32,836 bases of DNA from an uncultured Clostridia bacterium (lineage in GTDB: Bacteria; Bacillota; Clostridia; TANB77; CAG-508): contig CANRKM010000007.1 of assembly GCA_947631225.1 (NCBI GenBank), forward strand, positions 1 to 32,836, read 5' to 3'. Under the pieces are notes generated by a model. That model was not told the origin of the DNA. It saw only the letters and a program-made list of their open reading frames with translations, and did no database searches. The position numbers and the translations under genes are program-made. Positions 1 to 8,244 of the stretch are shown here, in pieces. The first letter of the stretch is position 1. Each line of letters begins with the position of its first letter.

Positions 1-15
1 TCTTACATTTAGCTC

Positions 16-70
16 ATTGTAAAAGTAAAATATATTGAGAAAGTGATAAACTATATTTTACTTTTACAAT
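16..70. repeat. Perfect inverted repeat, possible terminator
   Basis: Two 19-nt arms (16-34 and 52-70) are exact reverse complements around a 17-nt loop. A T-rich stretch follows at about 78-83. It could be the terminator of a gene lying before the window; no gene is visible to its left to confirm this. Confidence 0.5.
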
Positions 71-110
71 CTACTAATTTTTTCTTGATATAAAAAAATG
101 ACAAAATTGC

Positions 111-139
111 TTGACTTTATATATTTTTTAGTATAAAAT
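111..139 (+). promoter_or_regulatory. SigA-type promoter for the pilin/FGE gene
   Basis: TTGACT at 111-116 and TAAAAT at 134-139 are separated by 17 nt. The gene starts at 358, so the leader would be about 210 nt. I see no open reading frame or recognised riboswitch in that leader. Confidence 0.5.
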
Positions 140-357
140 ACAAACATCAGATATCATTAAGTAAATAACTTAAGGAAAATACAATGTTAATTTTGTGAAG
201 TTTTTACATTATAGGGGAGGGCTGATAAAATAGATGGGAACAATATTTAGTTAAAAGATAACTTTTCAAAAATTAAAAAATAAAAAAAATTTTGCTAGAA
301 GTGAATAGAGTACTACAATAAGTATATAAAGCAAAAATTTGAAGGAGGAAAAAAAAT

Positions 358-1669
358 TTGAAAAAAATAAAAAACAAAGGAATAACCTTAATTGCATTAG
401 TTGTAACAATTATAGTTTTGCTAATTCTCGCTCGGTGTAAGTATTTCAATGGTTGTAGGAGAAAATGGAATTTTAAATCGAGCAACAGATGCGAGTCAAA
501 AAACAAATGAAGCAAAAACTGAGGAACAAAGGCAATTTTCAATGGCAGAAGCAGCAATGAATTTTGAAAATACAGAATATGAAGATAAAAATGGAGAAAA
601 AGTAACGATACCATCTGGTTTTGCTGTAAGCCAAGTCGAAGGAGAAAATACAGTAGAAGATGGATTAGTAATTATTGATAGTGATGGAAATGAATTTGTT
701 TGGATACCATGTGGAGAAAGTGATGTAATAAAATACGAAGATGTTTATTATGGTAATATTGGCATTAATGAAGAAAAAAAAGGTAATCCAGGAAAATACT
801 GGAGAACTCAAAGTAACTATATTGAAAATCAATATCAATATGATAAAGATGGTTATGGTAAAGAAGGCAATGGAGATACTGGATGGATATGGATTGATGA
901 TGGGGGAAACATAGAGAGTGTAAAGCAAAATGGTGGGTTTTATGTAGCAAGATACGAGGCTGGATTGCCAGAAAGTGCACCTTTCTATCCTAATGAAAGT
1001 AACAATTATAAGTATGGTACTGATAGAGAAAATATAGAACTATATGTACCAGTAAGTAAAAGGAATAATGCGTGCTGGAATATGATAACACAAAAGTCAG
1101 CTGAAATATTGTCATCAAAAATGTATGAAACAAATATAAGTGTAAATAGTCAATTAATAGATAGTTATGCTTGGGACACAATAATAGAATGGGTAAAAGA
1201 CGATAGTAATGTTGGTTTAAGACTAACAGATTCAACAACTTATGGAAATTATTTAAATTCAACAATAACGATTGATGGCTTATTTGCTGAACATAAATTT
1301 TCTGTAATAGATAATACTTTTAGTACTGTAAAAGCATCTACTTATATAAATGGAACGAAAAGAGTAGATAGTCGTGATGGAACTAAAACTTGTAATTTAT
1401 ATGAAATAGCATCTGGTGGTTCTGAAAATACTAGAATCAAAAATATATACGATTTGGCTGGAAACATGTGGGAATGGACAACTGAAGTTGGAAATCATAA
1501 CAAAGATATTATTAAAGAATCTAGTGGTGCACAGTTTGGAGTTGTTCGTGGTGGAGGTTTTTATGACATGGGAAATTCTCGACAAATAATATACAGACGC
1601 GGTAGTGGAAAGCGAAATGAAGATATGAGTATTGATATTGGTTTTAGGGTTGTTCTTTATTTAAAATAA
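358..1669 (+). CDS. Pilin-like N-terminus fused to an FGE-sulfatase/SUMF1 domain (needs +1 shift)
   Basis: Probably an exported surface protein of about 436 residues. A TTG start at 358 follows the ribosome site GGAGG at 342-346. Residues 1-30 form a type IV pilin-like segment (KGITLIALVVTI, then a hydrophobic stretch to LLILAG) with Ala rather than Glu at the usual position 5. The C-terminal part carries FGE-sulfatase (SUMF1/C-type-lectin-like) signatures: GGFYVARYEAG, YDLAGNMWEWT, VVRGGGFYD and GFRVVL. Family knowledge: such domains occur in formylglycine-generating enzymes and in variable ligand-binding proteins; which applies here is unclear. The frame changes at codon 26: GCT, extra C at 433, then GGT. 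Total length is 3n+1. Without the shift the product would end soon after the transmembrane segment. Confidence 0.7.
433..436 (+). other. CGGT +1 frameshift site in the pilin/FGE gene
   Basis: The reading is ...CTC GCT [C] GGT GTA AGT. The zero-frame codon is CGG; reading GGT restores LILAGVSISM, the usual continuation of this pilin-like N-terminus. Confidence 0.8.
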
Positions 1670-1703
1670 AGTGAGACTATAGAAAAAGTTGTGTAAATAC
1701 ACT

Positions 1704-1742
1704 AAAAAGGCTTAAGTGAAATATCGCTTAAGCCTTTTTCTC
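1704..1742 (+). terminator. Rho-independent terminator after the pilin/FGE gene
   Basis: Arms of 15 nt (1704-1718 and 1725-1739) around AAGGCTTAAG pair with one G-U wobble and end in a T-run. Confidence 0.85.
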
Positions 1743-1757
1743 TATAAAATTATATTT

Positions 1758-1841
1758 TTAAGCTACTTTTATTCCAGTATTTTTTACTTCTACTACAAAA
1801 GGAGTTTCATCATTTTCATAGTCTGAAACAGTAATAATCAT
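1758..1841 (-). pseudogene. Short unrecognised reading-frame remnant
   Basis: A 27-codon minus-strand frame ends VVEVKNTGIKVA. It looks like the tail of a longer protein rather than random sequence, but I do not recognise it. It directly abuts the maturase remnant, so both may be debris from one insertion or rearrangement. The call is tentative. Confidence 0.2.
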
Positions 1842-2044
1842 TATCTGATATAGCCAATATGTTTAATAGCAAAATACAAGGATGGATAAATTATTACACA
1901 CATTATCACAAGTCAGAGGTTAATAAGATATTGGATTATTTTAATTCAATTCTTATCAAATGGGTTATGAGAAAATACAAAACTATAAGGTCAAAGAAAA
2001 GAGCTATAAAATGGCTAGCAGAAATTGCACAAAGGTTTTATTAG
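1838..2044 (+). pseudogene. C-terminal fragment of a group II intron maturase
   Basis: The frame is open from 1838, with an ATG at 1859 giving 61 residues. The motifs NSKIQGWINYY, then KWVMRKYK and SKKRAIKWL are typical of the GIIM maturase domain at the C-terminus of group II intron reverse transcriptases. The catalytic reverse-transcriptase domain is absent, and the usual residues after the conserved tryptophan segment are cut by a stop. No intron domain V is seen downstream. Two small hairpins follow the stop (about 2048-2082: ATCTC/GAGAT and TTGTCT/AGACAA). This is a dead remnant, not a functional gene. Confidence 0.75.
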
Positions 2045-2182
2045 AAATCTATCTCAGACAGAGATTGTCTTCAGACAAGGTCTAAATTTTGCTACAAAAA
2101 ATTTTTTCATAAAATAAGATACCAAATCATATAATATAGTAACCACAAATAAAAAAGAAAAAAAAGATAAAATTTTCCAAAT

Positions 2183-2211
2183 TTGACAAAATCAAGAATG
2201 TATGCTATAAT
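2183..2211 (+). promoter_or_regulatory. Promoter for the 3D-domain protein gene
   Basis: TTGACA at 2183-2188 and TATAAT at 2206-2211 have a 17-nt spacer and an extended -10 (TGC before TATAAT). A strong AAAGGAGG ribosome site follows at 2226-2233. Confidence 0.85.
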
Positions 2212-2244
2212 AGTAATTGTTGTTAAAGGAGGTATCAAATTTTT

Positions 2245-3186
2245 ATGCAAAAAGGAAACAAAAGCAAATTTTCTTTGATAAAAATTATTATCATTTGCCT
2301 AATTTTAATCTTACTTTCAGGAGTAGGAGTTATGGCAGTAACAACTGGTATAAATACTGTGAAAATTGAGCTATCAAATGGCTATGAAATGACAGTACTT
2401 ACTTCAAAAACGAGTGTTAAAGAAATATTAAACGATAACAATATTATATTAGAAGATAACGAAAAAGTAACTCCAGGTTTAAGCGAAGAAATTTCATCAA
2501 GTAAAACCATAAAAATTTCTGATAAATCAGAGCAAGAAGTAGAAGTCGCAAAAGTATCAGAAAGTGGAATTGAAATGACTTTAGATTCAATTTTAGATGC
2601 ATATAGTACTATAACAGAAAAGATTGAAACAGTAGAAGAAGCTATTCCATTTGAAACAGTTACAAAAGATATATCAAATGGAAGTGAAGATACTAAAAAT
2701 AAAGTTTTGCAAGAAGGTGTAGAAGGAAAAAAATTAGTTACTTACAAGGTAAAATACCAAAATGATATTGAGATAGAAAGAACTAAAATATCAGAAGAAA
2801 TATTACAAGAACCAGTAAATAAAATTATACAAGTAAAATCAAAAACAGTATCTTCAAGATCAAGCATATCTTCAAGAACTGCAAGTACTTCACAAAATTC
2901 CGGTTCTGTAAAAGTATATAAAGTAACAGCATATTGTTCATGTAAAAAATGTTGTGGTTCACATGCAAATGGATATACAGCGTCAGGAACGAGAGCTATG
3001 GCAGGTAGGACAGTTGCTGCACCATCTAATTTGCCATATGGAACAAAATTAAATATTAATGGAAAAACATATGTAGTTGAAGACAGAGGTGGAGCAATAA
3101 AAGGAAACAGAATAGATGTTTATGTAAACTCTCATAGTGAAGCATTGGCATGGGGAGTAAAATATTTACCAGTTGAAATCCAATAA
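2245..3186 (+). CDS. Membrane-anchored DUF348-G5-3D domain protein (YabE/RpfB-like)
   Basis: A cell-wall-associated protein of 313 residues. A transmembrane or signal anchor lies at about 13-33. A DUF348-like segment follows at about 37-80, then a G5-type segment at about 125-200, a Ser-rich linker (SSRSSISSRTASTS) and a C-terminal 3D domain from about 225. The 3D domain contains YKVTAYC and the Asp residues of VVEDRGG and RIDVYV. Family knowledge: 3D domains in YabE, YocH and MltA-like proteins are linked to peptidoglycan cleavage. The extra Cys pairs (CSCKKCC) are common in clostridial members. The gene stands alone with its own promoter and terminator. Confidence 0.85.
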   Translation: MQKGNKSKFSLIKIIIICLILILLSGVGVMAVTTGINTVKIELSNGYEMTVLTSKTSVKEILNDNNIILEDNEKVTPGLSEEISSSKTIKISDKSEQEVEVAKVSESGIEMTLDSILDAYSTITEKIETVEEAIPFETVTKDISNGSEDTKNKVLQEGVEGKKLVTYKVKYQNDIEIERTKISEEILQEPVNKIIQVKSKTVSSRSSISSRTASTSQNSGSVKVYKVTAYCSCKKCCGSHANGYTASGTRAMAGRTVAAPSNLPYGTKLNINGKTYVVEDRGGAIKGNRIDVYVNSHSEALAWGVKYLPVEIQ

Positions 3187-3236
3187 AAAAATAAATTTCA
3201 TTTTACTTTTTCAAGTAAAATGAAATTTATTTTTTT
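3185..3236. terminator. Terminator after the 3D-domain gene
   Basis: Perfect 24-nt arms (3185-3208 and 3213-3236) enclose a 4-nt loop. A-rich and T-rich outer ends on both sides make it usable in both directions. Confidence 0.9.
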
Positions 3237-3285
3237 ATTGGATAATATAAACTTATTATTATTTTGGTAATATTTTTTGGTTTTA

Positions 3286-3314
3286 TTGAATTTTAAAAAG
3301 TGCTATGTTATAAT
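3286..3314 (+). promoter_or_regulatory. Promoter for exonuclease III gene
   Basis: TTGAAT at 3286-3291 and TATAAT at 3309-3314 are separated by 17 nt. Confidence 0.6.
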
Positions 3315-3384
3315 ATTTTATAAATAATAGATTCGATAAAAATATAGTATATAACACATTTTAAAGAAAGGAAAAAAGCCTATA

Positions 3385-4173
3385 ATGAAGCTTATATCAT
3401 GGAATGTAAATGGAATAAGAGCATGTATGAAAAAAGGATTTGAGGACTTTTTTAGTAAAATAGATGCAGATATTTTTTGTTTGCAAGAAACAAAAATGCA
3501 AATAAATGAAAGCGAAGAAATAAAAGAAGTACAAGATACTATAAATTCACCAATATTTAATAATTATTTTTCATATTGGAACAGCGCAGAGAAAAAAGGA
3601 TATTCAGGAACAGCAATATTTACGAAAAAAGAACCAGAATCAGTATCATATGGTATTGGAATTTCGGAGCATGACAAAGAAGGTAGAGTAATAACTCTTG
3701 AATTTGAGAAATTTTATATGGTAGATATATATACACCAAACTCAAAACGAGAATTAGAAAGGCTTGATTATAGACAAGTTTGGGAGGACGAAATAAGAAA
3801 ATATCTATTAAACTTGAATAAGAAAAAACCAGTAATTATGTGTGGAGACTTAAACGTTGCTCATAAAGAAATAGATTTAAAAAATCCACAAAGCAATAAG
3901 CATAATGCAGGCTTTACAGATGAAGAAAGAAATAAAATGACAGAACTTTTAAATAGTGGATTTACAGATACATATAGATATTTATATCCTGAAAAAAGAG
4001 ACACTTATAGTTGGTGGTCATATATGGGAAGAGCCAGAGAAAAAAATATTGGTTGGAGAATAGATTATTTTATAGTTTCTAAAGACATAGAAGGCAAAAT
4101 TAATGAAGCTGAGATTTATTCAGATATTTTAGGAAGTGACCATTGCCCAGTAGGATTGGAAATCGATATATAG
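3385..4173 (+). CDS. exoA: Exodeoxyribonuclease III (AP endonuclease)
   Basis: DNA repair nuclease of the ExoIII/APE1 family, 262 residues, close to the normal family length. It removes 3'-blocked ends and cleaves at abasic sites. Visible motifs in order: WNVNGIRA at the N-terminus, LQETK with the metal-binding Glu, GYSGTAIF, CGDLNVAH with the catalytic Asp/Asn, RIDYFIVS, and the C-terminal SDHCPVGLEI with the catalytic His. The ribosome site AAAGG at 3367-3371 supports the ATG at 3385. A permease gene follows after 29 nt and is probably cotranscribed. Confidence 0.93.
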   Translation: MKLISWNVNGIRACMKKGFEDFFSKIDADIFCLQETKMQINESEEIKEVQDTINSPIFNNYFSYWNSAEKKGYSGTAIFTKKEPESVSYGIGISEHDKEGRVITLEFEKFYMVDIYTPNSKRELERLDYRQVWEDEIRKYLLNLNKKKPVIMCGDLNVAHKEIDLKNPQSNKHNAGFTDEERNKMTELLNSGFTDTYRYLYPEKRDTYSWWSYMGRAREKNIGWRIDYFIVSKDIEGKINEAEIYSDILGSDHCPVGLEIDI

Positions 4174-4202
4174 AAAATAAATATAGAAAGGATGAAAAAC
4201 TT

Positions 4203-5324
4203 ATGAGAAAAGAAATAAAGAATCATTGGCATACATGGATTTTTTTAGTAGCATTAGGAACAGTATTAATTGTAATATATAAAGCATTAGATAGTATAGG
4301 ATATTTAGGGGGATTTATATCAAATTTTTTATCAGTAATCTCACCATTTTTAGCAGGATTATTAATAGCATATTTACTATATATACCTGAACATAAAATA
4401 GAGAAAGCATATCAAAAATCAAGAAAAAAAATTATTAGAAAAAATGCAAGAAGATGGGCAATCCTTACGACATATGTTATTACTATTCTAATTTTAATAA
4501 TAATAATAAACTTTATTTTACCTGTTTTAATAGAAAGTGTAAATGAATTAATAAGTAATTTACAATCATATTATACTAAAACAATTGAAACATATAATAA
4601 TTTACCAGATGATTCATTTTTTAAATCTGAAAAGGTTTATACAGCTTTAAAAGAAATACAAAATTTTGATTTCCAAAAATATTTAAGTGTTGATAGAATA
4701 CTTGGATATGTAAAAAGTGTAGTAGGAGTTGCAAGAGGAATTTTCGATGTAATTGTTGCAATAGTTGCATCTGTATATATATTAGCAGAAAGAAATGAAA
4801 TATTAAAATACTTTAAAAAATTACTTAAAGCAATACTTAAAGAAAATCAATATAAATATATAGAAAAATATTTTAACAATTCAAACGGAGTATTTTTTAA
4901 ATTTATTTCAAGTCAATTTATTGATGCGATAATTGTTGGAGTATTAGCTACAATTGCATTACACATTTTACACGTAAAATATGCTTCGCTACTTGGATTT
5001 ACAATAGGATTATTTAACATGATACCTTATTTTGGAGCAATATTTGCTGTAGGAATGGCAGCTTTAATTACTTTAATAACAGCTGGATTTTCAAAAGCAG
5101 TTATTTTGTTAATTGTTATAATTATATTACAACAAATAGATGCAAACATAATTAATCCAAAAATAATGGGAGATTCCTTAAAAATAAGTCCATTATTAGT
5201 AGTATTTGCAATAACAGTCGGTGGAGCTTATTTTGGAGTAATAGGAATGTTTCTAGCTGTGCCAGTTGCAGCAGTTTTGAAAATTTTGGTAAATGATTAC
5301 ATTGACAATAAAGCAGGATTATAG
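4203..5324 (+). CDS. AI-2E family transporter (YdgG/PerM type permease)
   Basis: Integral membrane protein of 373 residues with about eight hydrophobic segments. The first two fall in residues 10-65, and there is a C-terminal cluster ending in GMFLAVPVAAVLKIL. Characteristic pieces are GLFNMIPYFGAIFA and the later PKIMGDSLKISPLLVVFAI. The ATG at 4203 is chosen because GAAAGGA lies at 4186-4192; a longer frame opening at 4143 would overlap exoA and has no ribosome site. The substrate cannot be told from sequence. Family members have been linked to autoinducer-2 export, sodium/proton exchange or general efflux. Confidence 0.85.
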   Translation: MRKEIKNHWHTWIFLVALGTVLIVIYKALDSIGYLGGFISNFLSVISPFLAGLLIAYLLYIPEHKIEKAYQKSRKKIIRKNARRWAILTTYVITILILIIIINFILPVLIESVNELISNLQSYYTKTIETYNNLPDDSFFKSEKVYTALKEIQNFDFQKYLSVDRILGYVKSVVGVARGIFDVIVAIVASVYILAERNEILKYFKKLLKAILKENQYKYIEKYFNNSNGVFFKFISSQFIDAIIVGVLATIALHILHVKYASLLGFTIGLFNMIPYFGAIFAVGMAALITLITAGFSKAVILLIVIIILQQIDANIINPKIMGDSLKISPLLVVFAITVGGAYFGVIGMFLAVPVAAVLKILVNDYIDNKAGL

Positions 5325-5428
5325 TATATTATATATGAGCAGGTAGATTTTAATAATTAAATTATAGTAATTGAGAATTTATACCTATATGTTTTTGTAA
5401 ACAAAATAGGAAAGGATTGAAAAAATCA

Positions 5429-6628
5429 ATGAATAAAACAGAAAAGGGAACAATAGTAATAAAATTTAGTATTGTATGGTTCTTCATAGTAATAGTGATA
5501 ATTGGATTATTAATATCTTTCTTTAAAAATAATATATTTGCTACTAATGATAATAAAGAAAAAGATGAAACTGTAGTCGCTTTTGAAGAAAATCAAAAAG
5601 CAGTTGATGTAATCCAAATAATGTTAACAAATACAGGCTCAGACAAAAAAATGGTAAATGAGCAAAGAGATGTAGCTTTTAAAACAGAATATGAGGACAA
5701 CCCTAATTTACCAAAAGATGAAGAACAAATAAAACAAGAAGGAAAGGTAGGAAAAATTCAAGTAACTGCACTTCAAGAATACGTAAACAACGAAATAGTA
5801 AATGAAGAAATAGTAGAAAGTATAACATTAGAAGAAGTAGTAAATCAAATTATATATAAAGGAACTTCTGAATTTTTAAAGAAATTTAATGTACATATAG
5901 ATGACCAAATGTATTTATTAGAGGCAGAGGATTTAAAAGAAGACAAGACAGATGAATCTGCAACTATATGTCAGGTTCCAAGATATTTAAATGTAACAAT
6001 AAAAGAAGCAGGAGACGAGTGGATAAAAGTAATATATAATGGACAAGAAGGATATTTAAAAACAACCTATATTACATCTGAGACAGTTACACCGTTAATT
6101 AAAGAACAAAATAGAATTGCAACACTTAAAAACAATGTAAATATTGATATGGACTTAAGTGTTCCAAGTGGATTAACATTAAGTGATTTTAAAACAGTAT
6201 TATCAGGAAATTTAAGTGATAAAAACAAAATTTTTGAGCAAAATGCAGAAGTTTTTTACAATGCAGAGCAAAAATATAAAATAAATGGAATATTTTTAGC
6301 AGCTATAGGTATTCATGAAAGTGCATGGGGAACATCAAAACTTGCTATGGATAAAAGTAATTTATTTGGATTTAATGCAAATGACAGAGATCCATATAAT
6401 TTAGCAACAACATTTAATGATTATGAAAATGCAATATATACAGTAGCTGAGGCTTTATCTACAAAATATTTACATACAGCTGGAACATTAATAAATGATT
6501 CAATTGTAGCAAGTGGAGCATATTACAATGGAACAACACTTAAAGCTGTTAATATAAGATATGCAAGTGATGAAGCATGGGCTGATAAAGTATTTAGTTA
6601 TATTCAATACTTATATAATAAATTGTAA
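5429..6628 (+). CDS. Secreted/anchored G5-SH3-glucosaminidase (GH73-like)
   Basis: Probable peptidoglycan hydrolase of 399 residues. It has an N-terminal membrane anchor (about 10-35), a G5-like segment (about 85-145), a bacterial SH3-like segment (about 180-215, with EWIKVIYNGQEGYL) and a C-terminal glucosaminidase domain from about 270. That domain contains AAIGIHESAWGTS with the predicted catalytic Glu, then NLFGFNA and YASDEAWADKV. Family knowledge: these enzymes cut N-acetylglucosamine linkages in the wall during separation or turnover. An upstream in-frame TTG at 5417 lies too close to AGGAAAGG (5408-5415), so the ATG at 5429 is preferred. Confidence 0.85.
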   Translation: MNKTEKGTIVIKFSIVWFFIVIVIIGLLISFFKNNIFATNDNKEKDETVVAFEENQKAVDVIQIMLTNTGSDKKMVNEQRDVAFKTEYEDNPNLPKDEEQIKQEGKVGKIQVTALQEYVNNEIVNEEIVESITLEEVVNQIIYKGTSEFLKKFNVHIDDQMYLLEAEDLKEDKTDESATICQVPRYLNVTIKEAGDEWIKVIYNGQEGYLKTTYITSETVTPLIKEQNRIATLKNNVNIDMDLSVPSGLTLSDFKTVLSGNLSDKNKIFEQNAEVFYNAEQKYKINGIFLAAIGIHESAWGTSKLAMDKSNLFGFNANDRDPYNLATTFNDYENAIYTVAEALSTKYLHTAGTLINDSIVASGAYYNGTTLKAVNIRYASDEAWADKVFSYIQYLYNKL

Positions 6629-6647
6629 AAAAGGCTGAAAATTATAG

Positions 6648-6684
6648 AAAAGTAAAATTTCTAGTAGGAGTTTTACTTTTTTTA
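6648..6684 (+). terminator. Terminator after the glucosaminidase gene
   Basis: The arms AAAAGTAAAA (6648-6657) and TTTTACTTTT (6671-6680) run into a T-tract. Confidence 0.75.
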
Positions 6685-6715
6685 TTCTAAATACTTCATA
6701 AAAATGGAGGATGTA

Positions 6716-7525
6716 ATGAAATTAAAAATAATAGAAAAAAATAAAAAAGTAGTACTTATAGTTTTATTAATTTTAATGGTAATATTAACATTTATATATG
6801 GTTATTTTATACATGCACACATATTAAGAAATAATGTAGCAAAAAATTATGAAACCATTTATGAAAACAATAAAGAAACAACTTTTAGTATAGAAAAAAT
6901 AATGCTTTGTAATAGTGCAAACGCAATAGATTACAGTCAAGAGAAAAATTTACAAGACCTTAGTATTTATCAATATACAGATATAGCTATATACATTAAC
7001 AATGGAGAAGAACTATCAAATAAAAATACAATCAAAGAGCTTTATATAGACAATATAAGTTTTGATGATGAAGGAAATAGCGGAGAAAAAAGTTTAGTAT
7101 ATAAAAATGTACTAAATTTTGGTCTAAATCAGCCAGTTAATGAAAGTAGAACAACATCTGACCTTAAGTTTAATGTGGTGAAAACAAATCAGGAAGATGA
7201 TGATGCAAATTATGATGAGCCAACATTTTATACAGACTGTACAAACCCTATATCTTTAGAATATGTAAATTATAATATACTAAATAATTATAAAATGGAA
7301 GAAAATAATAGTTTAGTATTTGATGGCTCAATTTTAGAAAAAGTAGGAATAAGTACAGAAAGTTTAAATTGCAAAATAAAGTTTAAAATAAATATAATAA
7401 ATAATCAAGATGAAAGATATTCTTGTTGGATAAACTTTAGGTTGCCATTAGATGATATATATAAAGGAACGACAATGAAAACTATGACGGCTAAAGGAGA
7501 CAAATATAAATTCTTTAGGCATTAA
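6716..7525 (+). CDS. Membrane-anchored protein of unknown function
   Basis: I do not recognise this family. It has 269 residues: a basic start (KLKIIEKNKKV), one strong transmembrane helix (about 11-33, ending TFIYGYF) and a long polar extracellular part rich in Asn, Glu and Tyr. There are no obvious catalytic motifs. Four Cys residues (in MLCNSAN, DCTNP, LNCKIK and YSCWIN) might pair outside the cell. The ATG at 6716 is chosen because GGAGG at 6706-6710 gives 5-nt spacing; the ATG at 6704 overlaps that ribosome site. It lies between two cell-wall/sporulation genes, which only weakly suggests an envelope role. Confidence 0.6.
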   Translation: MKLKIIEKNKKVVLIVLLILMVILTFIYGYFIHAHILRNNVAKNYETIYENNKETTFSIEKIMLCNSANAIDYSQEKNLQDLSIYQYTDIAIYINNGEELSNKNTIKELYIDNISFDDEGNSGEKSLVYKNVLNFGLNQPVNESRTTSDLKFNVVKTNQEDDDANYDEPTFYTDCTNPISLEYVNYNILNNYKMEENNSLVFDGSILEKVGISTESLNCKIKFKINIINNQDERYSCWINFRLPLDDIYKGTTMKTMTAKGDKYKFFRH

Positions 7526-7609
7526 AAATTAAAATAATCAGTTCTATTTTTAATATTTTGTAATAAAATTTAAAGATTTTACAAAATATAAAATATAGGT
7601 GATTGAAAT

Positions 7610-8080
7610 TTGGAGTTTGAAGAATATGTTAGTACTTTAAGAAGAAAAATAAAAGCAAATCAAAAACAAATTTTATTTGTATGTATTGGGACGAGTAAAG
7701 TATTGTGGGATAGTATTGGACCTTTAGTTGGAAGTTACTTGAAAGACAAGGTAGGAAATCAAAATGTGTTAGGAGATATTAATAATAATATTTGTGGTAA
7801 ATGGGATTTAATTTACAATTATTCTAAAATAAAAAACAAATTTGTTATAGCAATTGATACAGCTATATCTTGCAAAGAATTATCAGGTCAAATCTTTATT
7901 AATGAAACTCCAATTACTATGGGATTAGCTTTAAGTAAAAATAAAGGAAAAATAGGAAATATTAGTATAAAAACGACTATTTATGATTTAAATATTGTTA
8001 ATGAAAGATATGTAGATAAAGTATCAAAGTTTATTGGAAAAGGAATATATAAAGCTGTTTACAATAATAATATTATTTAA
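7610..8080 (+). CDS. YyaC-like (DUF1256) sporulation protein
   Basis: A 156-residue protein resembling the YyaC/DUF1256 family, related to the hydrogenase-maturation/GPR protease fold. Visible support is the N-terminal FVCIGTSKVLWDSIGPLVGS, matching the family CIGT...D..GPLVG pattern, and a second conserved Asp in VIAIDTAIS. Start is TTG at 7610, with AGGTGA at 7596-7601; no good ATG exists in this frame. Family knowledge: YyaC is expressed in sporulation and its substrate is uncertain. Confidence 0.65.
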   Translation: MEFEEYVSTLRRKIKANQKQILFVCIGTSKVLWDSIGPLVGSYLKDKVGNQNVLGDINNNICGKWDLIYNYSKIKNKFVIAIDTAISCKELSGQIFINETPITMGLALSKNKGKIGNISIKTTIYDLNIVNERYVDKVSKFIGKGIYKAVYNNNII

Positions 8081-8084
8081 TTGC

Positions 8085-8131
8085 AAAAAGAGTGTGTGTT
8101 TTAATTATAAAAACATAGCACTCTACTTTTT
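8085..8131 (+). terminator. Terminator after the YyaC-like gene
   Basis: GAGTG/CACTC and TGTTTT/AAAACA pair in one stem with a small bulge, bounded by AAAAA and TTTTT. Confidence 0.75.
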
Positions 8132-8160
8132 AATTACGATTTTTTTAGTTCTAAACAAAA

Positions 8161-8190
8161 TTGACAAAAAAAGGAGGAATTATGTAAAAT
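8161..8190 (+). promoter_or_regulatory. Promoter for dnaG-rpoD
   Basis: TTGACA at 8161-8166 and TAAAAT at 8185-8190 are separated by 18 nt, 55 nt upstream of the dnaG start. Confidence 0.65.
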
Positions 8191-8244
8191 TCGTCGAATA
8201 ATAATATTAATAGGAAATTAAAAAATAAACTGGAGAGAGGTAAA

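Noticed and set aside
1670..2240. Diversity-generating retroelement with the FGE-fold protein as target
   Set aside because: The RT fragment is a group II maturase tail without a catalytic domain, and I find no template repeat resembling the end of the FGE gene.
8171..8187. Strong ribosome site followed by ATG-TAA, a start-stop element
   Set aside because: It falls inside the spacer and -10 of the dnaG promoter (8161-8190), so it is not in the transcript.
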